Assembly (NCBI GenBank): GCA_017532485.1
Contig: JAFXJE010000053.1
Coordinates: 1-18,509 of the forward strand
DNA: 18,509 nucleotides
Source: Peptococcaceae bacterium
Lineage (GTDB): Bacteria > Bacillota > Peptococcia > Peptococcales > Peptococcaceae
Reading direction: 5' to 3'
The notes below the pieces were generated by a model, which worked only from the letters and a program-made list of their open reading frames with translations, was not told the DNA's origin and did not search any database. Of this stretch, positions 1-7,216 are shown piece by piece. How positions within the stretch are numbered: the stretch's first letter is position 1; each line of letters opens with the position of its first letter. Both the position numbers and the translations under genes were made by a program.

Positions 1-1
1 A

Positions 2-667
2 GAAGTTTTAGAGATGAAAAAGCAACTGGAAGAACAGAAAATTGCTTTGGAAGAAATGAAAGTAAGTTTAGAGGCTAATAAGCAAGAACAGATTGAAAAG
101 TCTAAAGAATTGGAAGTTGCCAGCAGTCAGAAAAAAGAAATCGTAGCAGAAATTAATGCAGAGCAAGATTTAATGTACGCGATGCTGGAGGCTATCGAAG
201 AAGAGTCCAATCGTTTAGCTGCTGAAATTCAAAAATTACAAGCTGCTACTAGTGGGACTACCGTAGCACCTGGTATCATGCTTTGGCCTTGCCCTGGACA
301 AAGTAGAATTACTTCACCATTCGGTAATCGTTTTCACCCAACTAAAAAAGTTTATAAACTGCATACAGGGATGGATATAGCTGCACCTTACGGTACTCCT
401 ATCGTGGCTGCTGCTGGTGGTACGGTTATAAAAGCTCAATATTATGGCAGCTATGGTAACTGTGTAATTATTGATAACGGTGGTGGCGTGTCAACATTGT
501 ATGCGCATATGTCTAAAATTCTTGTAAAAAATGGACAAAAAGTAGAGGCAGGTGCCACAATTGGTAAAGTAGGTTCGACTGGAGCTAGTACTGGCAATCA
601 TTTACACTTTGAAGTGCGAATTGGTGGGACACCAAAAGACCCTGCAGGATATGTATCATATAATTAA
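2..667 (+). CDS. M23 family metallopeptidase (murein hydrolase), 5' end cut off by the window
   Basis: Peptidoglycan endopeptidase of the LytM/EnvC type, expected to act outside the cytoplasmic membrane. The frame is open from base 2, so the true start and any signal peptide lie upstream; the ATG at 14 is only the first Met in view. Numbering from that Met, residues 1-77 are a Lys/Glu/Gln-rich coiled coil, followed by a short Thr/Gly/Ala linker and an M23 domain at about 95-213. Zinc-site residues are visible: H117 and D121 (HTGMD), H165 (LYAHM) and H196/H198 (GNHLHFE). The catalytic set is complete, so this looks like an active enzyme rather than a degenerate activator such as EnvC. It ends just before a strong terminator. 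Family assignment is firm; the exact substrate bond cannot be read from sequence. Confidence 0.93.
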   Translation, partial: EVLEMKKQLEEQKIALEEMKVSLEANKQEQIEKSKELEVASSQKKEIVAEINAEQDLMYAMLEAIEEESNRLAAEIQKLQAATSGTTVAPGIMLWPCPGQSRITSPFGNRFHPTKKVYKLHTGMDIAAPYGTPIVAAAGGTVIKAQYYGSYGNCVIIDNGGGVSTLYAHMSKILVKNGQKVEAGATIGKVGSTGASTGNHLHFEVRIGGTPKDPAGYVSYN

Positions 668-682
668 TTTAGAAATTCTAGC

Positions 683-733
683 AAAAGCTTATAGAAAACA
701 CAATTTTACTTGTGATTTCTATAAGCTTTTTTT
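683..733 (+). terminator. Intrinsic terminator after the M23 peptidase gene
   Basis: Near-perfect hairpin starting 15 bases after the stop codon. The outer arms AAAGCTTATAGAAA and TTTCTATAAGCTTT enclose an inner CACAA/TTGTG stem with a TTTTAC loop. The right arm runs into a T tract (TTTTTTT at 727-733). It separates the peptidase from the ilv operon. Confidence 0.88.
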
Positions 734-755
734 ATGTAAATTTATAGCAGCTATC

Positions 756-784
756 TTGCAAATTTATAAAGAAGTGGATATACT
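756..784 (+). promoter_or_regulatory. Probable sigma-A promoter of the ilvB1-ilvN-ilvC-ilvB2 operon
   Basis: TTGCAA (756-761) and TATACT (779-784) are separated by 17 bases, close to the vegetative consensus. Transcription would begin near 791 and give a leader of about 105 nt before the GTG start at 897. The leader has no T-box motif and no terminator-like hairpin, so control by tRNA-dependent attenuation is unlikely. Confidence 0.72.
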
Positions 785-848
785 ATCTATAATGTTTGTA
801 TTATAACAGAATATTAGAATTTAATTGTTGTAGAACAGAAATTATAAA

Positions 849-875
849 TTAATCAATACCAAGTGGCTTGATTAA
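849..875 (+). promoter_or_regulatory. Inverted repeat in the ilv leader, next to the ribosome binding site
   Basis: Perfect 8-base arms TTAATCAA (849-856) and TTGATTAA (868-875) flank an 11-base centre. The repeat ends five bases before the AGGAGG site at 881. It could be a DNA operator for a dimeric regulator or a weak RNA hairpin near the translation start. No regulator can be named from the sequence. Confidence 0.4.
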
Positions 876-880
876 AATTA

Positions 881-886
881 AGGAGG
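881..886 (+). promoter_or_regulatory. Ribosome binding site fixing the GTG start of ilvB1
   Basis: AGGAGG is 10 bases upstream of GTG at 897. There is no in-frame ATG at the position where the family's N-terminus begins, so GTG is the start. Confidence 0.8.
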
Positions 887-896
887 AATATCGTCA

Positions 897-2567
897 GTGT
901 TAGGTGCAGATATTTTATTAAATTGCCTGGAGGCACAAGGCGTAGAAGTTGTTTTTGGTTTACCAGGGGGTACAGTCATCCCTTTATATGACCGTTTGAA
1001 ACATTTTCGTATTCGCCATGTTTTGACAAAACATGAACAAGGTGCAGCTCATGCTGCTGATGGGTATGCGAGAGCTACCGGCAAAGTAGGTGTTTGCTTT
1101 GCAACTTCTGGTCCAGGGGCGACAAACTTGGTTACTGGTATTGCTACAGCTAATATGGACTCTATTCCGATGGTCTGCATCATGGGTCAAGTAGTAAGAG
1201 AATTATTAGGGACGGATGGTTTCCAAGAGGCTCATATGAGTGGTGTTTGCCAACCAATCAGCAAACATGTTTATACAGTATCCGATGCAAGTCAAATTCC
1301 TGATGTTATTGAAGAAGCTTTCTTCGTAGCTCAAAATGGGAGACCTGGTCCTGTAGTGATTGACATTCCTAAGGATGTTTTTAGTCAGGACTGCCAAATT
1401 GCCTTTGATAGTGGGAAAGTCCGCAATCGTATTGCGGTAAAATATAAACCTTATCAAGTTAATAAAGAACAAGTGAGCAAAGTAGCTAAATTAATTAGTG
1501 AAGCGAAAAAACCTTTGTTGCTGATTGGTGGTGGTGTCAACAATCTGCAAGAAAATCAAGATATCGTTTTCAAAATTGCGAAAAAGGCTGATATGCCTGT
1601 ATCTACTACTTTGATGGCTAGAGGTGTATTCCCTAACGATAATTATTATGATTTAGGCATGCCAGGGATGCATGGTACAGTAGTAGCCAATTATACTGTC
1701 CAACATTGTGACTGCTTAGTTGCCGTAGGTATGCGTTTTGACGATCGCGTCACAAGTGTAGTCAGCAGTTTTGCTCCAAATGCTGAACATATTGTTCATG
1801 TTGATATTGACCCAGCAGAAATTGGAAAAACTGTAGCCAGCACTTTACCAATCGTAGCAGATAGTAATGATTTCTTGACTTCTTTGTTGGAAAATTTATC
1901 AGAGTCGAAACATTCTGAATGGTTGGCTGAAGTACAAGAGCATCGCCAAGAAATAAAATCTCCTGTGGGTAGTGTTTTACCACCTAAAGAAACAGTAGAA
2001 TGGATTGACAAGAGTGTTGATGAAAATACCATTATTGTTACTGATGTAGGTCAGCATCAAATGTGGGCAGCTCTTTTCATGAATCCTCCAAAACCAAGAA
2101 CATTCATTACTTCTGGTGGTTTAGGAACTATGGGATATGGTTTCCCAGCTTCCATCGGGGCACAAATTGCTTACCCTGATAAACGCGTTATTTTAATTAC
2201 TGGTGACGGCAGTTTCCAAATGTGTATGCAGGAATTGGCTGTTTTGCGTAAATTTAAATTGCCAATCAAAATTTGCTTGTTGAATAATGGTTATTTGGGT
2301 ATGGTTCATCAGTGGCAACAAATGTTTTATGAGGAAAACTATTCAGAAACTATTTTAGATGTAGGACCTGATTGGGATAAATTAGCAGCTGCTTATGATT
2401 TGAATTACTTGCGAATTGATCGTTTGGAACAATGCGATGAAAAATTGACAGCAGCTTTAGAAGATAAAGAAGGTTGGTTAATTGATTTCCGTATTGACCA
2501 AAGTGCCAATGTTTATCCAATGGTACCAGCCGGTAAAGGCTTAGATGATATTGTGGTGGGGGAATAA
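897..2567 (+). CDS. ilvB: Acetolactate (acetohydroxyacid) synthase large subunit, copy 1
   Basis: ThDP- and FAD-dependent enzyme that condenses pyruvate with pyruvate or 2-ketobutyrate, the first common step of valine, leucine and isoleucine synthesis. At 556 residues it is normal length for the catalytic subunit. Visible motifs are the catalytic glutamate E47 (KHEQGAAHA), SGPGATNLVTG, the RFDDRV segment of AHAS central domains, and the ThDP/Mg motif GDGSF...NN. W473 in MVHQWQ matches the Trp linked to 2-ketobutyrate preference in E. coli AHAS II. The stretch at residues 93-125 departs from consensus: MGQV for TGQV, GTDGFQEAHMSGV for the usual GTDAFQE-D--GI. It starts with GTG and is followed three bases later by ilvN, so it is probably the main partner of that regulatory subunit (inference). 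Confidence 0.95.
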   Translation: MLGADILLNCLEAQGVEVVFGLPGGTVIPLYDRLKHFRIRHVLTKHEQGAAHAADGYARATGKVGVCFATSGPGATNLVTGIATANMDSIPMVCIMGQVVRELLGTDGFQEAHMSGVCQPISKHVYTVSDASQIPDVIEEAFFVAQNGRPGPVVIDIPKDVFSQDCQIAFDSGKVRNRIAVKYKPYQVNKEQVSKVAKLISEAKKPLLLIGGGVNNLQENQDIVFKIAKKADMPVSTTLMARGVFPNDNYYDLGMPGMHGTVVANYTVQHCDCLVAVGMRFDDRVTSVVSSFAPNAEHIVHVDIDPAEIGKTVASTLPIVADSNDFLTSLLENLSESKHSEWLAEVQEHRQEIKSPVGSVLPPKETVEWIDKSVDENTIIVTDVGQHQMWAALFMNPPKPRTFITSGGLGTMGYGFPASIGAQIAYPDKRVILITGDGSFQMCMQELAVLRKFKLPIKICLLNNGYLGMVHQWQQMFYEENYSETILDVGPDWDKLAAAYDLNYLRIDRLEQCDEKLTAALEDKEGWLIDFRIDQSANVYPMVPAGKGLDDIVVGE

Positions 2568-2570
2568 ATT

Positions 2571-3056
2571 ATGAAACATACATTAGCAGTATTAGTTGAG
2601 AATAATCCTGGTGTATTGGCTAAGGTAGCTAATCTATTTTCCAGAAGAGGCTATAATATTGAAAGTTTAGTTGTAAGTGATACAGAAGATAAATCTATTT
2701 CGCGAATGACTATTATGGTTGATGGGGATGAGAAAATCATTGAGCAAGTAACTAAACAGTTGCATAAATTGGTGGATGTTATTAAAGTTAATGATTTAAC
2801 TTATGATGAAACAGTACGTCGTCAATTATTATTGGTCAGAGTGTCTGCAGATAGAGAAAACAGGGGAGAAATTATTCAGTTGATGGATATTTTCCGTGCA
2901 AGAATTATTGATATTGGTCGGCGTTCTTTAATTATCGAGGCAACGGGCGATGAAGAAAAAATTGATGCAATTATTAAATCTTTACAGCCTTTCGGTGTGC
3001 AAGAAATTGTTAAAACTGGGATTTCCGCTATGGTGAGAAGCCCTAAGGATAAATAA
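2571..3056 (+). CDS. ilvN: Acetolactate synthase small (regulatory) subunit
   Basis: Regulatory subunit that stimulates the large subunit and confers feedback inhibition by branched-chain amino acids, usually valine. It has 161 residues, typical of the single-ACT IlvN/IlvH type. The ACT domain occupies about residues 3-76, beginning MKHTLAVLVENNPGVL and including FSRRGYNIESLVV. A C-terminal ALS small-subunit domain follows (about 80-158, with RRQLLLVRV and LQPFGVQEIVKTG). The start lies three bases after the ilvB1 stop, with a GTGGGGGAA Shine-Dalgarno inside the end of ilvB1, so translation is coupled. It is the only small subunit in the window, so it may serve both large subunits. Confidence 0.95.
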   Translation: MKHTLAVLVENNPGVLAKVANLFSRRGYNIESLVVSDTEDKSISRMTIMVDGDEKIIEQVTKQLHKLVDVIKVNDLTYDETVRRQLLLVRVSADRENRGEIIQLMDIFRARIIDIGRRSLIIEATGDEEKIDAIIKSLQPFGVQEIVKTGISAMVRSPKDK

Positions 3057-3098
3057 AATATTATTTGACAAATCAGAAATAAATGGAGGACGATAAAA

Positions 3099-4091
3099 AT
3101 GGCAGTTATGTATTATGATCAGGATGCAAATGTAGAATATTTAAATGGAAAAACTATTGCTGTTATCGGTTACGGCAGTCAAGGTCATGCGCAGGCACAG
3201 AACTTGCGTGATGCAGGGATGAAAGTAGTTGTTGGTCTGCGTAAAGGCAGCAAATCTTGGGCTAAAGTAGAAGAAGATGGTTTGCAGCCAATGACAGTAG
3301 CGGAAGCAGCTCAAGCAGCAGATATTATCCATATTTTAATTCCTGATGAACAACAAGCTAATGTTTATAAAAATGAAATTGAACCATATATGACAGCAGG
3401 TAAAGCTTTAAGTTTCTCTCATGGTTTTAATATTCATTACAAACAAATCGTGCCACCTGCTGATGTAGATGTATTTATGGTTGCACCAAAATCTCCTGGG
3501 CATAGCTTTAGAAAAGCTGTGCAGCAAGGTACTGGTGTACCTGGTTTAATTGCTGTTTACCAAGATGCAACAGGTAAATGTAAAGAAATTGGTTTGGCTT
3601 TTGCTAAAGCTGTGGGCTGTACAAAAGCTGGTGTATTAGAGACTACTTTCTTAGAAGAAACAGAAACTGACTTATTCGGTGAGCAGGCTGTATTATGTGG
3701 TGGGGTAGCAGCTTTAGTGCAAGCAGGCTTTGAAACCTTAGTTGAAGCTGGCTATCAACCAGAAAGTGCTTATTTTGAATGTTTCCATGAATTGAAATTA
3801 ATTGTAGATTTGATGTATGTAGGTGGTTTGGAATATATGCGTTATTCCATCAGTGATACTGCTGAGTACGGTGACTATATGAGTGGTCAAAGAGTAATTA
3901 CTGCCGAAACTAAGAAAGAAATGAAGAGAATTTTAGATGATATTCAAACTGGCGTATTTGCGAAGAATTGGATTTTGGAAAACCAAGCTGGCAGACCTGT
4001 CTTTAATCGGATGCGTGCGCGTGGTGCAGAACATCAAATTGAAAAAGTTGGTGCAGAATTGAGAAACAATATGCCTTGGTTACAAAAATAA
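3099..4091 (+). CDS. ilvC: Ketol-acid reductoisomerase, class I
   Basis: Isomerises and reduces acetolactate and acetohydroxybutyrate to the dihydroxy-acids, the second step after AHAS. The length of 330 residues is standard for the short class I form. The Rossmann motif GYGSQGHAQAQN is at residues 24-35. The cofactor-specificity loop LRKGSKSW (47-54) keeps Arg and Ser residues that usually bind the NADPH 2'-phosphate, so NADPH use is inferred. H108 and the two-metal ligands D191, E195, E227 and E231 are all present (ETDLFGEQ; YFECFHELK). The RBS TGGAGGA (3084-3090) sits eight bases before ATG. It lies between the two AHAS large-subunit genes with no terminator on either side, so it belongs to one transcript. 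Confidence 0.96.
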   Translation: MAVMYYDQDANVEYLNGKTIAVIGYGSQGHAQAQNLRDAGMKVVVGLRKGSKSWAKVEEDGLQPMTVAEAAQAADIIHILIPDEQQANVYKNEIEPYMTAGKALSFSHGFNIHYKQIVPPADVDVFMVAPKSPGHSFRKAVQQGTGVPGLIAVYQDATGKCKEIGLAFAKAVGCTKAGVLETTFLEETETDLFGEQAVLCGGVAALVQAGFETLVEAGYQPESAYFECFHELKLIVDLMYVGGLEYMRYSISDTAEYGDYMSGQRVITAETKKEMKRILDDIQTGVFAKNWILENQAGRPVFNRMRARGAEHQIEKVGAELRNNMPWLQK

Positions 4092-4104
4092 ACGAGGTGA
4101 TAAT

Positions 4105-5757
4105 ATGCAATTAAATGGGGCAGATATTGTAATTAAGTCGTTGGAAAGTCAAGGAGTAGATACTATCTTTGGTTATCCCGGCGGTGCAGTATTAGAAATA
4201 TATGACAGTTTGAAGAAGAGCAATATTAAGCATGTTCTTGTCCGTAATGAACAAGGTGGTGCTCATGCAGCCAGTGGTTATGCACGAGCAACGGGAAAAG
4301 TAGGGGTTTGTCTAGCAACCTCTGGTCCCGGCGCAACTAATCTAGTCACAGGTATTGCTACTGCTTATATGGACTCTGTTCCATTAGTTGCCTTTACAGG
4401 ACAAGTAGCTCGTTCTATGATTGGGACAGATGCTTTCCAAGAAATAGACATTACTGGGATTACGGCACCAATTACCAAGCATAATTATTTGGTTCAAAAA
4501 GTTGAGGATTTGGCACAAATCATTGCTGAGGCATTTTATATAGCCTCTACAGGTCGGCCAGGGCCTGTCTTGATTGACATTCCTCGTGATGTTGCTCAAG
4601 CGATGACTGATTATGAGCCAATTAAAGATGTAGATATTCGTAGTTATAAACCAACAATTAATGGTCATGGTGGAATGATAAAAAAAGCTGTTAAGGAAAT
4701 AAGCCAAGCAGAAAAAATGGTAATTTGTGTTGGTGGTGGTGTTTTAGCAGCTAATGCAGCTGCTGAGGTTCAACAGCTGGCAAAAATGAAGAATGCAACT
4801 GTTGTTTCAACTATGATGGGATTAAGTGCTTATCCAGACCAAGCAGAAGAATTTTTAGGAATGTTGGGGACTTATGGTAATGCTGGTGCCAATATGGCTA
4901 TACAAGATTGCGACTGTTTGTTGGCGATAGGGATGCGCTTTGATGACAGAGTTATTAGTGTACCTGATAAGTTTGCTCCGAAGGCAAAAATTATTCACAT
5001 TGATGTTGACCCAGCAGAAATTGGGAAAAATGTAGATGTAGATATTCCGATTGTTGGTGATGCGAAGGCTGTTTTGGCGGAAATAAATGATAATTTGGAG
5101 CAGAAAAAAGAACAGTTGGTACAGTCGGTACGTTATCCAAAGCAAGGTATTCCTGTACCTGATACCTTAAATGTGCCATGGGTAATGAGACTAATAGCAG
5201 GTATGGTTGATGCTGAAAAAACTATAGTGACTACTGATGTAGGTCAACATCAAGTATGGACAGCCAACAGCTATCCGTTCCAGCATCCTCGAAAATTTAT
5301 CAGTTCTGGTGGTTTGGGTACGATGGGTTATGGTATTCCGGCAGCAGTAGGTGCTCAAATGGGTTGTCCTGATAATTTAGTCTTGGCAGTAACCGGTGAC
5401 GGCAGTTTCCAAATGTGTATGCATGAGCTGGGCACAATTATGGAGCAGAATTTACCACTGAAAATTTTAGTTTTCAATAATAATGCTTTAGGAATGGTGC
5501 GTCAGCTGCAATACCATTATGTGGGTGAGCGCTATAATGCTGTACATTTTGAACGCTCCGTTGATTTTATGAAATTGGCTGAAGCTTATGGTGCAAAAGG
5601 TTATCAAATTAATAATCAGGAGGAAGCACCATCAATTTTACGCGAAGCTTTTGACAATGGTGTATTTAGTATAGTAGAAATTGCTATTGATGTTGATGAT
5701 TTATGCTTGCCTATTGTTTTAGGTGGTCATGGCATTGATGATATGGTAACAGGATAA
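4105..5757 (+). CDS. ilvB: Acetolactate synthase large subunit, copy 2 (divergent paralogue)
   Basis: Second ThDP-dependent acetolactate synthase catalytic subunit, 550 residues. E49 (RNEQGGAHA), TGQV, IGTDAFQE, ITKHNYLV, RFDDRV and GDGSF...NN are all canonical, so the FAD-containing AHAS fold is expected. The position equivalent to W473 of copy 1 is leucine (L468 in MVRQLQ), followed by an unusual YHYVGERYNAVHFE stretch. In E. coli AHAS II, replacing this Trp reduced preference for 2-ketobutyrate without abolishing pyruvate use. Copy 2 is therefore inferred to favour acetolactate (valine/leucine) over acetohydroxybutyrate, or to have another 2-keto acid specificity. RBS GAGGTGA at 4094-4100. 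It closes the operon and is followed by a terminator. It is clearly diverged from copy 1, so it is not a recent duplication. Confidence 0.93.
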   Translation: MQLNGADIVIKSLESQGVDTIFGYPGGAVLEIYDSLKKSNIKHVLVRNEQGGAHAASGYARATGKVGVCLATSGPGATNLVTGIATAYMDSVPLVAFTGQVARSMIGTDAFQEIDITGITAPITKHNYLVQKVEDLAQIIAEAFYIASTGRPGPVLIDIPRDVAQAMTDYEPIKDVDIRSYKPTINGHGGMIKKAVKEISQAEKMVICVGGGVLAANAAAEVQQLAKMKNATVVSTMMGLSAYPDQAEEFLGMLGTYGNAGANMAIQDCDCLLAIGMRFDDRVISVPDKFAPKAKIIHIDVDPAEIGKNVDVDIPIVGDAKAVLAEINDNLEQKKEQLVQSVRYPKQGIPVPDTLNVPWVMRLIAGMVDAEKTIVTTDVGQHQVWTANSYPFQHPRKFISSGGLGTMGYGIPAAVGAQMGCPDNLVLAVTGDGSFQMCMHELGTIMEQNLPLKILVFNNNALGMVRQLQYHYVGERYNAVHFERSVDFMKLAEAYGAKGYQINNQEEAPSILREAFDNGVFSIVEIAIDVDDLCLPIVLGGHGIDDMVTG

Positions 5758-5771
5758 AAGCTAAAAAATAT

Positions 5772-5813
5772 AACCCCTTGCAATTAGAAAAACTAATTAC
5801 AAGGGGTTTGTTA
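5772..5813 (+). terminator. Terminator between ilvB2 and the convergent M20 gene, probably bidirectional
   Basis: Stem AACCCCTTG-c-AATTAG / CTAATT-a-CAAGGGGTT with a short A-rich loop. On the plus strand it is followed by TTTGTTATT. On the minus strand the exit side is TATATTTTTTAG. It can serve both convergent genes, whose stop codons lie at 5757 and 5821. Confidence 0.85.
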
Positions 5814-5820
5814 TTGAATT

Positions 5821-7047
5821 TTATTTATGTTCTTCTAGCCAGCGCATAGCCTCATAAGCGTAAAGAGCACTGCCTTTGTATAAAGCACTTTCATCAAATT
5901 TTGCTTTTGGATGATGTTGTGGGAAAGTATAGCCATTTTGTGGCTGACCGGTACACATCATGCACATTAAAGCAGGAATTTGTTGGCTGATATAAGCAAA
6001 GTCTTCGGAACCTCCACCGGCTGAACCAGCATTGCCACCGGATAAAGCTGCCAGTTCAGCAAAAGTAAATGCACCATGAGCTCCTAATAATTCTTTAGCA
6101 TATTTAGCTGTACTTTGCGATAAATCAGCATCATTCTTCAAGGTTGGGCAGCCACTACCGAAAGTAACAACGGCTTCGGCGCGAAAAGTTTTAGCTGTAG
6201 TTTCAGCAATTTCTTGTAATCTTGTTTTGATGAAGGCTCTGGTTTCTTCGTTGCGAGTACGAATACTGCCCGCTAAAACGGCAGTATCGGGAATAACATT
6301 ATTTGCAATGCCAGCGTTGATTTTGCCAATTGTTAAAACAGCTTGGTCATACATATCTAATTCACGAGCATGAATTTGCTGTAAGGCAATGATAATATGT
6401 GCAGCAGCAACGATAGGGTCAACTCCTACATTCGGCATAGAACCATGGCAGCCTTTGCCTTGGATATTGATTTCAAAAAAATCAGCCGCCGCCGCACTAA
6501 TGCCAGGGTCATTAATCAGTAAAGTACCTGCAGGCATTGGGGTCGTAGTAGCAACGTGTAACATGAAAGCAGCATCTACATCAGGATTGGTCAAAACACC
6601 TGCTTCAATCATATCATAAGCGCCTTCAAAAATTTCTTCGGCTGGTTGGAACATTAATTTAACAGTACCTTCGATTTCATCTTCATGTTGTTTGAGTAAA
6701 CGAGCTGCGCCTAAAAGCATAGCAGTGTGGAAATCGTGACCACAAGCATGCATTTTGCCGTTTTTGGCAGCAAACTCTAAGTCTGTATCTTCTTGAATAG
6801 GCAGACCATCCATGTCAGCGCGAATTAAGAAAACTTTGCCAGGTTTTTTACCGCCGGCTAAAGCGACGAGACCAGCTTTACCACAGTCATGTGGTTCATA
6901 ACCCATTTCAATTAAAGCTTGGCGTACATAGTCTACTGTTTCTGAAATATCAAAACCTGTGCCAGGGCAAGTATGCAAATAACGTCTATCGGCAATGATT
7001 TTTTCCTCCAATTGCTTAGCTTCAGCAAGAAAGTGTTGGGCATCCAT
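5821..7047 (-). CDS. M20 family amidohydrolase (aminoacylase / N-acyl amino-acid or hippurate hydrolase type)
   Basis: Dinuclear-metal hydrolase of the M20D/HipO-like family, which removes acyl groups from N-acyl amino acids or related amides in the cytosol. It has 408 residues. Metal-site motifs are MHACGHDFHTAM (C102, H104), QPAEE (E137/E138), H164 in FMLHVATTT and the late HHPK motif. The dimerisation (lid) domain spans about 185-300, with GKGCHGSMPN and H201. The usual HxxPELSxxE opening is replaced by HTCPGTGFDISET, a known variation. GGGSEDFAYISQ near residue 346 is typical. The start is set by an AGAGG site (7055-7059, minus strand) seven bases upstream. Substrate cannot be assigned: neighbours suggest amino-acid metabolism, but its promoter is its own. 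Confidence 0.9.
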   Translation of the reverse strand: MDAQHFLAEAKQLEEKIIADRRYLHTCPGTGFDISETVDYVRQALIEMGYEPHDCGKAGLVALAGGKKPGKVFLIRADMDGLPIQEDTDLEFAAKNGKMHACGHDFHTAMLLGAARLLKQHEDEIEGTVKLMFQPAEEIFEGAYDMIEAGVLTNPDVDAAFMLHVATTTPMPAGTLLINDPGISAAAADFFEINIQGKGCHGSMPNVGVDPIVAAAHIIIALQQIHARELDMYDQAVLTIGKINAGIANNVIPDTAVLAGSIRTRNEETRAFIKTRLQEIAETTAKTFRAEAVVTFGSGCPTLKNDADLSQSTAKYAKELLGAHGAFTFAELAALSGGNAGSAGGGSEDFAYISQQIPALMCMMCTGQPQNGYTFPQHHPKAKFDESALYKGSALYAYEAMRWLEEHK

Positions 7048-7084
7048 AATAAAACCTCTTTTCTAAAACAAATTTATATGATGT

Positions 7085-7093
7085 ATTATACCA
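7085..7093 (-). promoter_or_regulatory. Extended -10 promoter of the M20 amidohydrolase
   Basis: On the minus strand TGGTATAAT gives a perfect TATAAT with the extended TGN element, 38 bases before the start codon. The -35 region at 17-base spacing (TAGCTA) is poor, as is common for extended -10 promoters. It is divergent from the promoter at 7148-7176. Confidence 0.65.
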
Positions 7094-7147
7094 TCTGAGA
7101 GAATAAATAGCTATAATGAAGAATTGTAGGAGTGGTAGGAAAAGGAA

Positions 7148-7176
7148 TGGGCAGAAACAGAAAAATGTGATATAAT
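7148..7176 (+). promoter_or_regulatory. Promoter of the siroheme reductase gene
   Basis: TGGGCA (7148-7153), 17 bases, TATAAT (7171-7176) with an extended TGA before the -10. Transcription would start near 7183, about 34 nt before the ATG, leaving no room for a structured leader. The 169-base gap 7048-7216 holds only this and the divergent promoter. Confidence 0.68.
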
Positions 7177-7216
7177 CAAAATACGAAGTAAAGACAAACA
7201 AAGGAGTGTATTTTCC

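Noticed and set aside
609..806. 65-codon open frame after the M23 gene
   Set aside because: It overlaps the end of the M23 gene in another frame and runs across its terminator and the ilv promoter. It has no ribosome binding site and no family resemblance.
792..806. ATG TTT GTA TTA TAA (Met-Phe-Val-Leu) at the ilv transcript start, resembling a leader peptide
   Set aside because: Too short, without Shine-Dalgarno, and no terminator/antiterminator pair follows, so classical attenuation is not supported.
804..821. Possible CodY box in the ilv leader
   Set aside because: Compared with AATTTTCWGAAAATT it has about seven mismatches, no better than chance in AT-rich DNA.
3064..3069. TTGACA before ilvC as an internal promoter
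   Set aside because: No -10 at 15-19 bases; the expected place is filled by the ribosome binding site.
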